From: Euptelea pleiosperma
Taxonomy: Eukaryota; Streptophyta; Magnoliopsida; Ranunculales; Eupteleaceae
Direction: 5' to 3'
NCBI GenBank assembly: GCA_035048495.1
Contig: CM068553.1
Location: 14,633,190 to 14,697,189 of the forward strand
DNA length: 64,000 bases
A program made the translations under genes and the position numbers. Positions 13,301-22,739 of this stretch are shown piece by piece. Numbering within the stretch: position 1 is the stretch's first letter; the number at the start of each line of letters is the position of its first letter. The notes under the pieces were generated by a model that saw nothing but the letters and a program-made list of their open reading frames with translations, was not told where the DNA came from and ran no database searches.

Positions 13301-15667
13301 TCTACAAGAGGACACGATGATGATAAAACTCACAAGTTGCTTAATTGAATCTACAAGGACATCAACATTCCAAGAGCTCAGCCATGACAAATCCGCGGAT
13401 GAACTGCTGCTACCAAGAGCAGAGCAGAATGTTGAATATGTGTTGTTAACATCCTCAAGACCAACATGGGTGCGAGCAATTGTGCCAAGTATCCGAGCAA
13501 GAGTGACGTCAGTCAGAGGTAAGAAAAGTGATAACATCTCTTTGCAATGTGAAGCATTAGCTGTGCAACCATAGCCCAGTTCCTTCATGATATCAGCCAT
13601 GCTAATTTCCTTCTCTATCTCCGCTAAAACGGCATCAAAATCATTTTCGCTGCATTCATAGAATAAATCCAAATTCCTGCAACAAACACAACCAGCAGGA
13701 AAACAAAAAACATGAATTTTCCAGGACAGAACAATTAAATGCAGCAAGCATTCGAATCTAATTTCATGATCATTGCCAAAAGGATAAACGAGCAAGAGAT
13801 GATGAAACCTCAAAGAGTTGGCCTCGCACAAATCATCCGAAAGCAATGGAGCTAATATAAATGGAGTTGTCTGTTTCTGCTGCAATAGAGACAACATTTG
13901 CATAAAGGAATCAACGTGCTTCGCAAGACCCTCTGACCGATAGAGGAATATAGCAATATTCTGAATTTGCTCGTGAGAATCAATAGAAGCAGGATTGGCA
14001 AACAATTCCTCAATCTGAGCAATGCAGAAGTTTTGCCCTGGGAAGCAGCCAAGAGATTATTCCACATCATGAGAAGTAGACAGAAGCGCAAGAAAATTAA
14101 AGGCAACTGTGCAGAGGAAATTTTGTAAAGTTCGAAGGGGAGGTACTGCAGAAACCTAACTCAAATACTAGAACTTACCACTCATTCTGATGTCGAGATT
14201 TTCTGAGTCTGACAAAGCAAGGCCAATGCCAATTTTCTCAGACACCGACAAGTGTAGCTCCTTGGAGAGATCTCTGAGAAATCCTTCATTGATTAACAAA
14301 GCAAGGCTAAGTGCTTCGCAAAACACTGTGCTGAAGTTTGGTTTATCCAACAAATATCTAAAAATGGCAGCAAGAAAATCTGGTTTCAGCTGCCTGCTTT
14401 GCATATCTCCACCATGAAAATTCATGTGATCCAAGCAGGTTTGGAGCAGTAAAATGCTTCCCTCACTTCCATAGTCGACAAACTGCACAGAACAAAATGT
14501 TACATTAGGAAGTAATGCGAAATTAAAAATATATATATATAAAAAAAAAGTAAAATAATAAACATATAATCCAAGTATCTGATTGCAGTGCAGACAGAAC
14601 TTGTATAGTTTACAAACATTCAATTCAAAAGTAAGAAAAAAATGTAAAAAAACGTCAATAGAAACATTACATGTAGCAGTAATACATAACAGTTGATGGA
14701 AAATGAAACTAGATCATAACAATAAACGCAAAAGGGAGCCTGGAAAGTTGCTGCACACATAAAACGCTGCAGCTACAGAGGATTCTTTACCATGTCGAGG
14801 GCTGATGTGGCCAATCTAAGATCGTCCATCTAATAAGGGACTCTTTGGATTGGCCACATGGACAGTGCCCTCATCTGATAGGGGCGAGAAAATGAGCTTC
14901 TCCTCACCACCTGGAGAGAGAGAGAGAGATGAGGTAGCATAACAGTTCGACCCCTTCGGTCCCTCCACCTCAGCTGCCACGTGTTAAAACCCAGTCACCC
15001 CTGGCTTCCTAATACCTCATTATGGAATACAGCATATGCAAATGAAAGAATTTTGACTGGATCACGATATTAAACATTCTATGTTCTGGACGCAGGGCTT
15101 CAAACATCAGATGAAACGAAACAATTTGTGGGTATGATGGTCGCATAAGTAATAGTAGGCGATGTTACTCAGTGTTATATAGCTTAATTGTTAGGATTAA
15201 TCCCTTTATACAGATACTATTGTATTGTAAACTTGCAAATTGTTGTTTTGACTGGTATGCATTCTACACTCCAATAACATCACTAAAAAGCAAAATTTCG
15301 ATCAAGACATGTTCATTGCTGGTAAAGAAAAGAGAAAGAGTCACCAAAATCTCCAAACCAATTAAGCAAAAAACAAAAAGAAAAAAAAACTCTAGTGATC
15401 CATCACAAAATCCACCGATCTACGCAATTTTTTACATGTCAAAGCACGAATTTCGATTTTAACACTAAGAATCGTAGTTCAGATTCGCAACAGAGTCAGC
15501 TCGCCAAAAGCTAGGGCTTTTTGAAGAGAGAGTGAGAACAAAAAGAAGAAGAAGAAGCGTAAGCGTACCTGACATAGCTCGTAAAAGACAGAGTCGAAGT
15601 TGGATTCGTTCCAGCTCTGAAGCAAGAACCGAATCTGGTTCGAAACGGTTGAAGAGAAAGGAAGCAT
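518..15667 (-). CDS. NOT1: CCR4-NOT complex scaffold subunit NOT1 (CNOT1), 3' part outside window
   Basis: NOT1 is the cytoplasmic scaffold that holds the CAF1/CCR4 deadenylases, NOT9 and NOT2/NOT3 and drives mRNA poly(A) shortening. I placed 28 exons with GT-AG borders: 15667-15569, 14482-14179, 14037-13809, 13676-13334, 13224-13111, 13021-12893, 12807-12616, 12513-12319, 11235-11098, 10948-10826, 10470-10217, 9288-9185, 8149-8055, 7971-7732, 5505-5290, 4411-4312, 4179-4082, 3538-3393, 3270-3162, 2988-2842, 2313-2266, 2182-2054, 1953-1714, 1618-1478, 1381-1296, 1154-1049, 946-851 and 670-518. They sum to 4,374 nt (1,458 codons) with every phase matching and no stop. The start [19 protein letters not shown] resembles plant NOT1 N-termini as I remember them. 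The C-terminal NOT1 homology domain that binds NOT2/NOT3 is missing because it lies left of the window. The gene looks intact and ordinary apart from transposon scars in its introns. Confidence 0.93.
1714..4179 (-). other. NOT1: NOT1 CAF1-binding MIF4G domain (exons 17-23)
   Basis: Residues about 960-1190 form the MIF4G domain that binds the CAF1 deadenylase. Landmarks are [48 protein letters not shown] and [19 protein letters not shown]. This is the best-conserved part of NOT1 and the firmest basis for the identification. Exon 21 is only 48 nt long. Confidence 0.88.
4510..5246. mobile_element. MITE nest in NOT1 intron 15
   Basis: The left edge (tggttgaaaatctcgtttc, from 4510) resembles the reverse complement of the right edge (the segment around cgatattttaaacc ending near 5246), as for imperfect terminal inverted repeats. 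Inside lies a second unit, 4761-5165, bounded by AGTCACAAA and TTTGTGACT and packed with copies of AATCGGCAAAAT-like words near its ends. This looks like one MITE inserted into another. I see no clear target duplication and no coding capacity. The family names are unknown to me. Confidence 0.5.
5750..5767 (-). mobile_element. Tail-only retroposition scar 1
   Basis: Eighteen bases of T-run plus gattgtttt are flanked by a 13-bp direct repeat, gacacccccactt (5737-5749 and 5768-5780). Read on the minus strand the insert ends in CAATC followed by an A run, like a LINE or SINE 3' tail. Confidence 0.55.
7212..7225 (-). mobile_element. Tail-only retroposition scar 2
   Basis: The 14-bp insert tttttttataagta lies between two copies of aaactacatt (7202-7211 and 7226-7235). 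On the minus strand it reads ACTTATA followed by an A run. It lies in the intron between NOT1 exons 14 and 15. Confidence 0.6.
7546..7557 (+). mobile_element. Tail-only retroposition scar 3
   Basis: The insert tacttatcaaaa lies between perfect 15-bp copies of aaatagtttacaatc (7531-7545 and 7558-7572). It reads ACTTATC followed by A residues on the plus strand, so it is in the opposite orientation to scar 2. Confidence 0.65.
8646..8830. repeat. Tandem duplication of ~75 bp in NOT1 intron 12
   Basis: The segment beginning tagcttaacatcc and ending ccatttttaaggtgctt occurs twice, first at about 8652-8752 (lengthened by retroposition scar 4) and again at about 8756-8823 with few changes. No function is apparent. 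Confidence 0.7.
8708..8726 (-). mobile_element. Tail-only retroposition scar 4
   Basis: Nineteen bases of T-run plus ataagtt lie between 18-bp direct repeats tttcttgcttccattttt (8690-8707 and 8727-8744). The minus strand reads ACTTATA plus A run. The scar sits in only one copy of a local tandem duplication (8646-8830), so the empty site is preserved next door. Confidence 0.68.
9463..9475 (-). mobile_element. Tail-only retroposition scar 5 (LINE-like tail)
   Basis: The 13-bp insert ttttttatcggtt lies between perfect 17-bp copies of atatgggtaaatgtatt (9446-9462 and 9476-9492). On the minus strand it reads AACCGAT plus A run, close to the 3' end of the full LINE at 58,752, which ends ACCGATC plus A run. 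Confidence 0.7.
10141..10190 (-). mobile_element. 50-bp retroposed tail next to a NOT1 splice donor
   Basis: A T run followed by gggtaagtataaacttcg and further bases is flanked by perfect 17-bp copies of gatccaactcataagtt (10124-10140 and 10191-10207). The second copy ends 9 bp before the last base of NOT1 exon 11 (10217), so the insertion landed just inside the intron. The insert is too short to assign to a named family. Confidence 0.7.
10517..10770 (-). mobile_element. 254-bp LINE/SINE 3' fragment with target duplication
   Basis: The insert begins on the plus strand with a T run and ataagtgaaatattattg, the complement of a LINE-like 3' end with poly(A). It is flanked by 18-bp repeats differing at one base, aaaacgaaactgcagaag (10499-10516) and aaaacaaaactgcagaag (10771-10788). 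No reading frame is apparent; it is probably a 5'-truncated LINE 3' UTR or a SINE. Confidence 0.65.
11800..11816 (+). mobile_element. Tail-only retroposition scar 8
   Basis: The 17-bp insert ACTTATC plus ten A residues lies between copies of cagtgattcc (11790-11799 and 11817-11826). It matches scar 3 (7546) in tail sequence and orientation. Confidence 0.62.
12319..15667 (-). other. NOT1: NOT1 N-terminal helical region (exons 1-8)
   Basis: Exons 1-8 encode residues 1-535, the N-terminal HEAT-repeat-like arm of NOT1. Recognisable segments are [13 protein letters not shown] in exon 2, [18 protein letters not shown] in exon 7 and [17 protein letters not shown] in exon 8, each close to plant NOT1 proteins as I recall them. 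In yeast and animals this arm recruits additional partners; the plant partners cannot be read from sequence. Confidence 0.8.
14809..14863. repeat. Short inverted repeat in NOT1 intron 1
   Basis: The word gatgtggccaatct near 14809 is mirrored by ggattggccacat near 14850, giving a 12-13 bp stem around about 30 bases. It may be the remnant of a very small MITE. A GA-dinucleotide run follows at about 14913. Nothing else is recognised in this intron (14483-15568). Confidence 0.4.
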
Positions 15668-15854
15668 GTTGAAATAGAAGCGATTGCTAGGGTTTCCCTA
15701 CTGAGCACAGAGAGAAAGAGAGAGGAGGAGCAGTAAGGGAGGGGAGGATTCAAGAGAGGGTTTTTTCTTGTGAATAGAGATTGGGGGACTTTTGAGATTA
15801 GAGATACGGAGACTTGCAGAGAAAGAAGTTTTCCTCGAGAGACCGCTATTTATA
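15668..15854 (-). promoter_or_regulatory. NOT1 core promoter and 5' leader
   Basis: A TATA-box-like TATAAATAGC lies on the minus strand at 15854-15845, about 180 nt upstream of the NOT1 ATG at 15667. Transcription would then start near 15820 and give a leader of roughly 150 nt. The leader is rich in CT runs, common in plant 5' leaders, and contains no ATG before the start codon. The TSS is inferred from TATA spacing only. Confidence 0.55.
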
Positions 15855-15980
15855 CCTTTATTGCGGACAGACTTCAAAACGTAACCCCAAAACATAAACA
15901 GGGATGGCTTTTAGGGAGCGACACTCCAGGCTTCTTCGCTGGAGTGACGAAGTTGTCTAAATGGTCGTTTATTTTTGGGC

Positions 15981-16162
15981 TTTTTTGCTCTACCCCCTTA
16001 CTTTATTGATGCAATTTGCATCTCACCCAATATTTTTAAAATATTTGTGTCTCACCCTTTGACCATGGTCAACGATGTTGACCATAGATGGTCATTAACA
16101 GTCTCCAGATGGACATCCCAATATTTTTTAAATGACTATAATGACCTTGGGTGGGACACAAA
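15981..16162. mobile_element. MITE copy D1, left part (split by Helitron)
   Basis: This begins ttttttgctctacccccttac and contains tgcaatttgcatctcaccc, then an internal segment with gaccatggtcaacg. The same sequence occurs in reverse orientation as MITE D2 at 20,755-20,993. The copy stops abruptly at cacaaa (16,162) and its missing right end is found at 20,194. Rejoined, D1 is about 245 bp, against 239 bp for D2. It is non-coding. Confidence 0.75.
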
Positions 16163-16534
16163 TCTATATCTATATTTATACTACTTCTAAATGTTAATAT
16201 CCTGAAAAAAAAAAAAATTCTTATTTTATCTCTGATTTCTTCTTCTTTTTTCTACAATATCTTTCAGCCCCAAAAATACCCTTATTCAAGACTCTTTCTC
16301 TCTATTCTTTTAACCAAAATGTCTCCTCTTGCGTTTTCCCTTTTTCAAAACGTTTAGTTGGACTTTTCTTTTTCCAAAATACCCTTATTCAAGCCTTTTT
16401 GTCCATTGATTTTACCAACTATTACTAATTAGATACGTCGATGTTCTCCTCAATTACAACACTTGGGGCGCGTTTGATTGAGAAGTGGAAAATTTGCATT
16501 TTCCTTGGAAAAACACAACTGTCCATTGCTAGAT

Positions 16535-16632
16535 AGCCATTTTAAATATGTATAATTTTCTCTACCAAGCCATTTTAAATCTGTATAATTTTCTCTACCA
16601 AGCCAATTAAATCTGGATAATTTTTCCTACTA
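16535..16632. repeat. Three tandem 33-bp units inside the Helitron
   Basis: Three head-to-tail units of agccattttaaatctgtata followed by attttctctacca are present, the third slightly diverged. They lie about 370 bp from the Helitron 5' end. Confidence 0.75.
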
Positions 16633-17084
16633 AGCCCAGGATTCATTTCTCATCTAAATAGGTGATAATTAATTTCCACCTGAAAATACTCCTTCATGGT
16701 TGGAATTTTCTTTTTCATTATTTTTGTCTTAAACCACACCAGAAGGAAACTTAAGATTTCAAACATCTGGAGCGAATGATATAACACAAAACCACTAGAA
16801 TATAAAATATACAAAGCTGCAAGAGCACCGAGGATGATGCTCTCTCCTTGCCATATCGTGGATTGTGAATTTGTGACACACTAATCAATATCGATTCTGG
16901 ATAAATCAATCTTTGATTGGGTGGGACCGCTAAATAACGAAGTCCCTACATCAGTGCGCAGCTATGCGATTACCGGTCAATCAACTTCTTTTGGGTCATC
17001 CATCAAGAGGTAGACCAGACATTCGTGTAGTCATTGGGCCCTAAAGAGTAAAGAGTACTCCATGTGGAATTTTGGGAGGAGTCA

Positions 17085-17320
17085 CTTCAAACTCGGCCTC
17101 CAAATATTGTACGCGGTATGGATGTTTTGTCCATCTTTAGGTGGAATTGCATACTTAAAAAAAAGCTTGATTAGTTATTTTTAACCCTTAGATCTGAGCA
17201 TCCCAAATAATACTAGATATCCAACGGTTAAAAATCAACCCATGAAAAACAAATCTAATAGTTGGGTTACAAATCACTAATCATGTTGATTTTTGGTCTG
17301 TTGATCCACCTAGAAATATG
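17085..17320. repeat. Diverged repeat inside Helitron matching 20,480-20,690
   Basis: Shared words in the same order include taggtggaattgcata, agcttgattagt, caacgg or ctacgg, and gatttttggtctgttgatcc. The second copy lies outside the Helitron in the spacer of the inverted repeat at 20,257-20,754, so this family predates or was captured by the Helitron. I see no coding function. Confidence 0.55.
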
Positions 17321-20160
17321 CAAAAAAGTCTCAAAGACTACATGGATCATACTATATATGGTCCGTAATCTACATTGATCATGACATCCTTCATCAAATA
17401 TTTATTCCGGTTCAAGTATATCAGTATCACAATCAACATCTTACATGGCTTATTGAAAAAGAAATAAAAATATCTTATTATATTTTGTAAGGGTCGGACC
17501 TAGGAGGCCATCAATAACAGAATATATTATATTCACAAAGAATGGTCGTTATATTTGTTATAGTGGTATTAGTATGGGTTAATAAAGGATTTAATGGCCA
17601 TTATATGTGAGAATTTATAATGGATTTTACATTTAAAATTTAAATATAAAAAATTAATTTCAAAATTCAAATAAAAATTTAATTTATAATAAATAACAAA
17701 AAGTAACAAAAAATTACAAATATTTTATATTAAAGAGATTAAAATAGATCAAAATGATAGAAATAAAAAATCGAGAAAGATTATTTATATAAAAATTAAG
17801 CAAAAATTCATGTTTCAATGATTCATGGAGTTGTTCTAGTTTCTTAAAAACCATGAGAATCTCAAAAAAAAAAATGAAAAGATGTTGGAAATGAAATTTT
17901 GCAGTTGAATGAGGTACAATAGATATTATCTTTATTTAAAAAGGTGAACAACAAAAGTCATGAGATAGGGTCGTATGGTCAATTTTCTCTAAGAGTGTGT
18001 CATGTGGCATCTTTAGGTATGGTTTGGACGCCTTGATGAAAAAATACTATGATAAAAAAAAATTTATACCACGTCTCTTTCCCTCTCCCAATATCTAATA
18101 ACCAACAATATAGTGTTAAATAGATATGTGAATCATAATCTATTAAGTTATTGAATATGTTTTAGATCTACCTTAATCCAATAGATGGCCCGATCGGATA
18201 AATCTAATTTATCTTTATACATAAAATAATAGTATATAACATCTTGAATACTTAGCTTTTTTTTTTTTTAAGATATTTTTTAGAAAATTAAACATTATAA
18301 TTGTAGTTAGAACTAACAAAATTTTTTGAATTAAGAATTCTTTATATAAGAGAGTTAGCTGATTTTTTTTAAATCAGCAAGGACCCAACTGTATTTTTTA
18401 TAATTTTAAATTAAGTACTTTCTGTATTGTTAAAAGAATCTGTTATCAATGTATAAAACTTTGAAATAAAATAATTAGTATTTAAAAAAATACTTTTCAC
18501 GATACTTATAATTCTAATTTTTTTATTTTTATAATAAAAAATGTAAATAGTACCACTAAATTTGGTATAAAATGATAAGAGTAATTCATAAGTCTAATGT
18601 CATGTGCCGCCAAATATATTTTATTTTATTTTAGAAGTTCAATTATAATTTACTTCTTAATTAACAATTTTTTTGATCTACACATACTTAGTACACAATT
18701 AATTTTAGTTCGTTAATTATATAATTTTCATTTATTTTGATGTGGTTGACATGACCCATCTTCACTTATAAGGGTCAAGGCAGCAGGCAATTATAAATTG
18801 GCAATATAACCAACTTGGCCTCAAAGGGAAGGTCAAGATGATTTTAAGGAATATATAGTGAGAATGCCATATATTCCTACATTCGTGTTAGTTGATTTAA
18901 TATTTTTATTATTTAAATTTTTTGAACATATTTCACATTATCGTCATTTATCCTTTTATTTCTCCTAAAATCAAGACATTGTTGGCAAAAAAGGATTGGT
19001 AGAATTTTGTTCATATAAGAATTCAAAACGTCTCTCATAAATTCCAATCCTACAACGACTCCTTCATTCTCAAAAAATTTTCATAAATATAATATTTTAT
19101 TAATATAATTCTCTCATTAATTTTCCTCACTATTTTCTAAACTTTCATAATTTTCTAAAGTTTATACTCTTTCTCAACGTTACCTAAAATGTCTCTCCAT
19201 CTCTCTCATACGTCTCTGTCTCTTCATCTCACTTTGAATTACACTAATCTTCTTCTCTCACACGTCTCTCCCTCTCTCCGACCCTGCCTTGAGAGTTAAA
19301 CTGAACTTAGAAGGATCGTGTTGATAGGTGGGAATTGGTCTTCTTGGTATTAATTATCATAAAAATGTTAAAAGGTTGCATGATTTGTGTTGTACAAAAA
19401 ACTAGATTAATCTTGCAGGCCTTAAAGAAGTTAATTAGAATTTATGCATAAAGTATAAACTCTGCTACGACTGTGTAGGTTTTATTTCTTTTTTCGGCCG
19501 GTATCTACATGTGAATCATTTCAAGATAATTTGGATTACACTAGCAACTTAGGAGTCATTTTCGATAAATTCTTGTTCCTCCGAGTTCTTAGAAATTACA
19601 AAATAAATAAGGAAAATCTACTAATATTATAGAGACTAATAAGAGCCAAATGTGACATAATGTGATAAGCCCAAAACTTGCATTATGAGGTTCACTAGAT
19701 CTCAACTTGTATTCATTTTAATTTGATTTTATAATAATGATTTGAAGTCCATATATCAGGTGGTTAGAATTGCCTACCAAATGAATAATCTCGATTAAAG
19801 AATAATTACCTAGAGAATTCATCTTCAAAGTTGGATTGACTACTGTGTTGGTGAAGTAATTGCAATTGAGAAATAGTTTATTTGATTAGGGGAGTAGGAA
19901 ACTAGGTTAATTGTACACATTCAATCTTTGGGGATCGTTACTAGTTTAATCTCAATTCTTTGACGTTCGAGATTTTAAGTGTTGATGTATTTTCCTTCGA
20001 CCTTAATGCATTAAAACACTCAAAGATAGAAGTTATTCTTTTTGGAGCGTCAAAACTTTTTGCTCGTCTAACATCGTACTTCTAAAAGCACGGATGTGAA
20101 TTTACTTTCGGCCCTCTTATAAAATTCATTAATGTACATATCCTCCAGTCCAACTCTAAC
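17321..20160. other. AT-rich Helitron interior without genes
   Basis: I found no open reading frame of recognisable function on either strand. The sequence is strongly AT-rich with scattered poly-A and poly-T runs. Pyrimidine-rich stretches around 19,130-19,290 contain repeated ctctct words. No gene fragment captured from a host gene could be recognised by eye. Confidence 0.5.
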
Positions 20161-20193
20161 TATCCACGTGCAACGCACGTGTGCACCTACTAA

Positions 20194-20256
20194 TATTTTA
20201 AAAATATTGGGTGCGATGCAAATTGAATCAATAAAGTAAGGGGGGCAAGCAAAAAA
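20194..20256. mobile_element. MITE copy D1, right part
   Basis: This segment, from tattttaaaaatattgggtg to gcaaaaaa, is the right terminal inverted repeat of the MITE whose left part ends at 16,162. Its reverse complement matches the left end over about 60 bp. Confidence 0.75.
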
Positions 20257-20754
20257 TCTATTTTTTAGATGATTTTTTTTTATGATTGTGAGCTCAACAC
20301 CTTTCTTCATTTAATTTTGGCCCAATAGACCAAAGATTAATCTGATTGTTAATTTTTAAGCATTGGATATAAAATCTCGGAACACGGAACTCACCTTCAT
20401 AGGTTGTTAAGCAAGCTAATGTCCCTCATCATTGATGACGATGGACCACAATATGAGCCACGTGGCACACTCTTAGAGGTCACTAACCGTACGGGTGTTG
20501 GGACCATCGCTAGGTGGAGTTGCATAGCAAATATCAGCTTGATTAGTGATTTCAAACAATTGGATCTTTGTACCCCAAGTAATGCTCAAATTCTACGGAT
20601 AAAGTCAACCTAAGAAAATGACTCTAATCAAATGCTTAAAAATTAACAATCAGATTAATTTTTGGTCTGTAGGTCCACCTGCGGTTGGGCCAAAAGTAAA
20701 TGAGAAAGGTTTTGAGCTCACAATCCTTAAAAAAAAAATCCTCAAAAAAAAATA
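20257..20754. repeat. Inverted flanking arms and spacer between MITE D1 and D2
   Basis: The reverse complement of 20,257-20,355 (containing aacaatcagattaatc, ggtctattgggccaaa and gagctcacaatc) matches 20,631-20,754. MITE D1 and D2 are therefore the outer parts of longer inverted arms around a 275-bp spacer (20,356-20,630). Without the Helitron the whole structure would be a foldback unit of about 980 bp. Confidence 0.65.
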
Positions 20755-20993
20755 TTTTTTGTTTGTCCCCCTTACTTGCAATTTGCATCAAACCCAATGT
20801 TTTTAAAATATTTGTGTCTCACCCAAGGTCATTATAGTCATTTAAAAAAATATTAGGATGTCCATCCAGAGACTGTTAATGACCGTCTTTGGTCAATGAC
20901 GTTGACCATTGTTAAAGAGTGAGACGCAAATATTTTAAAAACATTGGGTGAGATGCAAATTGCATAAATAAAGTAAGGGGGTAAAGCAAAAAA
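20755..20993. mobile_element. MITE copy D2, intact
   Basis: The 239-bp element has terminal inverted repeats of roughly 75 bp: left ttttttgtttgtcccccttac and ttgcatcaaacccaatg, right cattgggtgagatgcaa and aagtaagggggtaaagc. The interior holds gaccgtctttggtcaatgac. No target duplication is clear because A/T runs flank both ends. It served as the empty-site reference for the Helitron. Confidence 0.75.
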
Positions 20994-21904
20994 GTCATTT
21001 TATTTTTTCGAGTCAGTATCTTTCGTATGGCCAATTTCATCCCATTAGTATGCTATCATGTAGCAAGATGTGTTTTTTTTTTGCATCCCCACCCTTAGAT
21101 TAAAAATAAGAAAAATAAAAAAAGACTTTTAATTGGCATGGACAAAGTATAATACATTGTGGGTATAGTCGTTGACTTAGACAGTAAAACTATCTAAGGC
21201 TGTGTTTGGATAAGCATAACTAGAGCGGATAGCTTATTATAACTCATAGATAGGGGTTAAGCATCGATTTGGGTATAAAAAAATAATTTAGTTATTTAAA
21301 AGATTATAAAATTACTAGAAAGATAATTATGTCATTTAAAAGGTTTTATTAAAGGTCTAAAGGTAATCATTTAAATTTTATAAAAAAAAAACATAAATTT
21401 AAATTAATTTAAAAAAATCATATTTTTACAAAATTGTTAAAACGAACCTAAGACGCTAAATGGTTTGGCGTCAATCTTTAGAACTTTTAAATTCTAGAAT
21501 TGCCCTCACCTGTCACCATACTGTTCCGGGTCTAACACTTTCAGACACCGAACAATATGCATCTGGAACAACTAGATGCCAATGGTGTGGCATCTGAAAG
21601 TGTTAAATGTTTTACCATTCGACATCTAGTCACCATACCATTCAGAGCCTGGGAGTATTGGATGTTGAACGGAATGGCGTCAGACCTTTAGTCCTACAAA
21701 TGCCAAATCCAACTGTTAGAGAGTCATTAAAGGTCAATTTTAACTAACAATCTCTCAATTTATATCCAACAAATTACTATCTCTTTACACTGAGCTTACT
21801 CACACTCAGCTTATGCAATTTATACCAGTTTACACAATTTTATTGTTCATTTTTTTTACTTTATTCTATGACGACAAAAGCAATTATTTAGCAATATAGA
21901 GGCC
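20994..21904. other. Intergenic AT-rich sequence
   Basis: No gene is seen. About 21,450-21,720 contains repeated words such as ggcgtca and accatac(c/t)gttc in both orientations (two copies of tctgaaagtgttaa-like sequence), suggesting a decayed transposon. About 21,190 has gctgtgtttggataag, a word often seen at hAT/MITE ends, but I could not find its partner end. Confidence 0.4.
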
Positions 21905-22260
21905 AACTAGAAGGGGGTACATATTATGGGGGAAAAATTCGAGAAGTTGCTGGATAATCCTTGTGATTCTCTCCTACCTCCTCAAAGAGATGAAAATTGA
22001 TTTAATAGAAGAGAAAGAGAGAGAGGTGGTTATTTTTACGAGGTTCGTCGTCGGAGATCCGACGATTACGTCCTCGGCCTCATTGAAAGCAATCCACTAA
22101 TAATCTACTATTGTGTTACAATGATTTAAGTTATCCTCGATCCTCGATCCCCTTCCCAATGGTGTACGTGAAGGGTTCTATTTATAGAAAAATTCTCCAA
22201 AAAGTTATAGTTAACTGTATCGAGTTAGGAAGTCGAGTGTAACAGTAGGTAGTTAAGAGA
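21905..22260 (-). mobile_element. Ty1-copia LTR fragment
   Basis: Read on the minus strand the segment contains TATAAATAG (around 22,180), then cattgtaacacaatag, gaggccgaggacgtaatcg and gaacctcgtaaaaataac, followed by a CT-rich tract. This order is typical of the R/U5 part of plant Copia LTRs. No internal domain follows, so it is a solo or truncated LTR. Confidence 0.55.
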
Positions 22261-22739
22261 GTTGATTTAATTTATCATAGGAAATGCTAAGGTGTAGCAA
22301 GATGTATCATAAGAGTGAGTTAGTCATCGAGATATTTCTTGCAAATCTGGGTACACACACATATGTTGATGGATTTGAGTGGATGTTATTCGAATAATCG
22401 GGGACCACATTAGCGAAATTCTAAGATAAAATTATTATGTAATGTGAACTTCGATAAAATTTTACTTTAAGGTCAATTACTATATTTGGTTCTAAAAAAT
22501 ATATAATTGAAATTGCCGATAATTCATCTTTACAACATATATTTTACTTTAGTGTAACTTTTTCTTACATATATTTTTATGTGTGTACAACATCAATACC
22601 AACACCAACACCACTTAAAAATATTACTTTTGAAAATCAATCAAATTATGGTTACAAGTGTTTAAGGTGAGCCTAATTCATTAAATTACTTTTAAAACAA
22701 TGACCACAATCCAATTATACGTGGTAAAAATAAAAATTA

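Larger units (their letters stand above)
16163..20193 (+). mobile_element. Non-autonomous Helitron, 4,031 bp
   Basis: The element starts TCTATATCTATATTTATAC, a typical plant Helitron 5' end. It finishes with the perfect 7-bp-stem hairpin cacgtgc-aac-gcacgtg (20,165-20,181), then twelve bases ending in CTAA (20,190-20,193), fitting the CTRR terminus. The flanks are A on the left and T on the right, with no target duplication. Removing it rebuilds the MITE D1 sequence exactly as in copy D2 (cacaaa|tatttt). I see no Rep/helicase coding sequence, so it must have been mobilised by another element. The interior is AT-rich and holds a 33-bp tandem repeat and a diverged repeat shared with the right flank. 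Confidence 0.85.

Noticed and set aside
12862..13574. Plus-strand frames of 100-127 codons
   Set aside because: They are antisense shadows of NOT1 exons 4-6.
15981..20256. A 4.3-kb DNA transposon with 60-bp terminal inverted repeats
   Set aside because: The two ends match each other, but MITE D2 shows that they are halves of one 240-bp MITE. The material between them has its own Helitron ends and an A|T insertion point, which explains the layout better.
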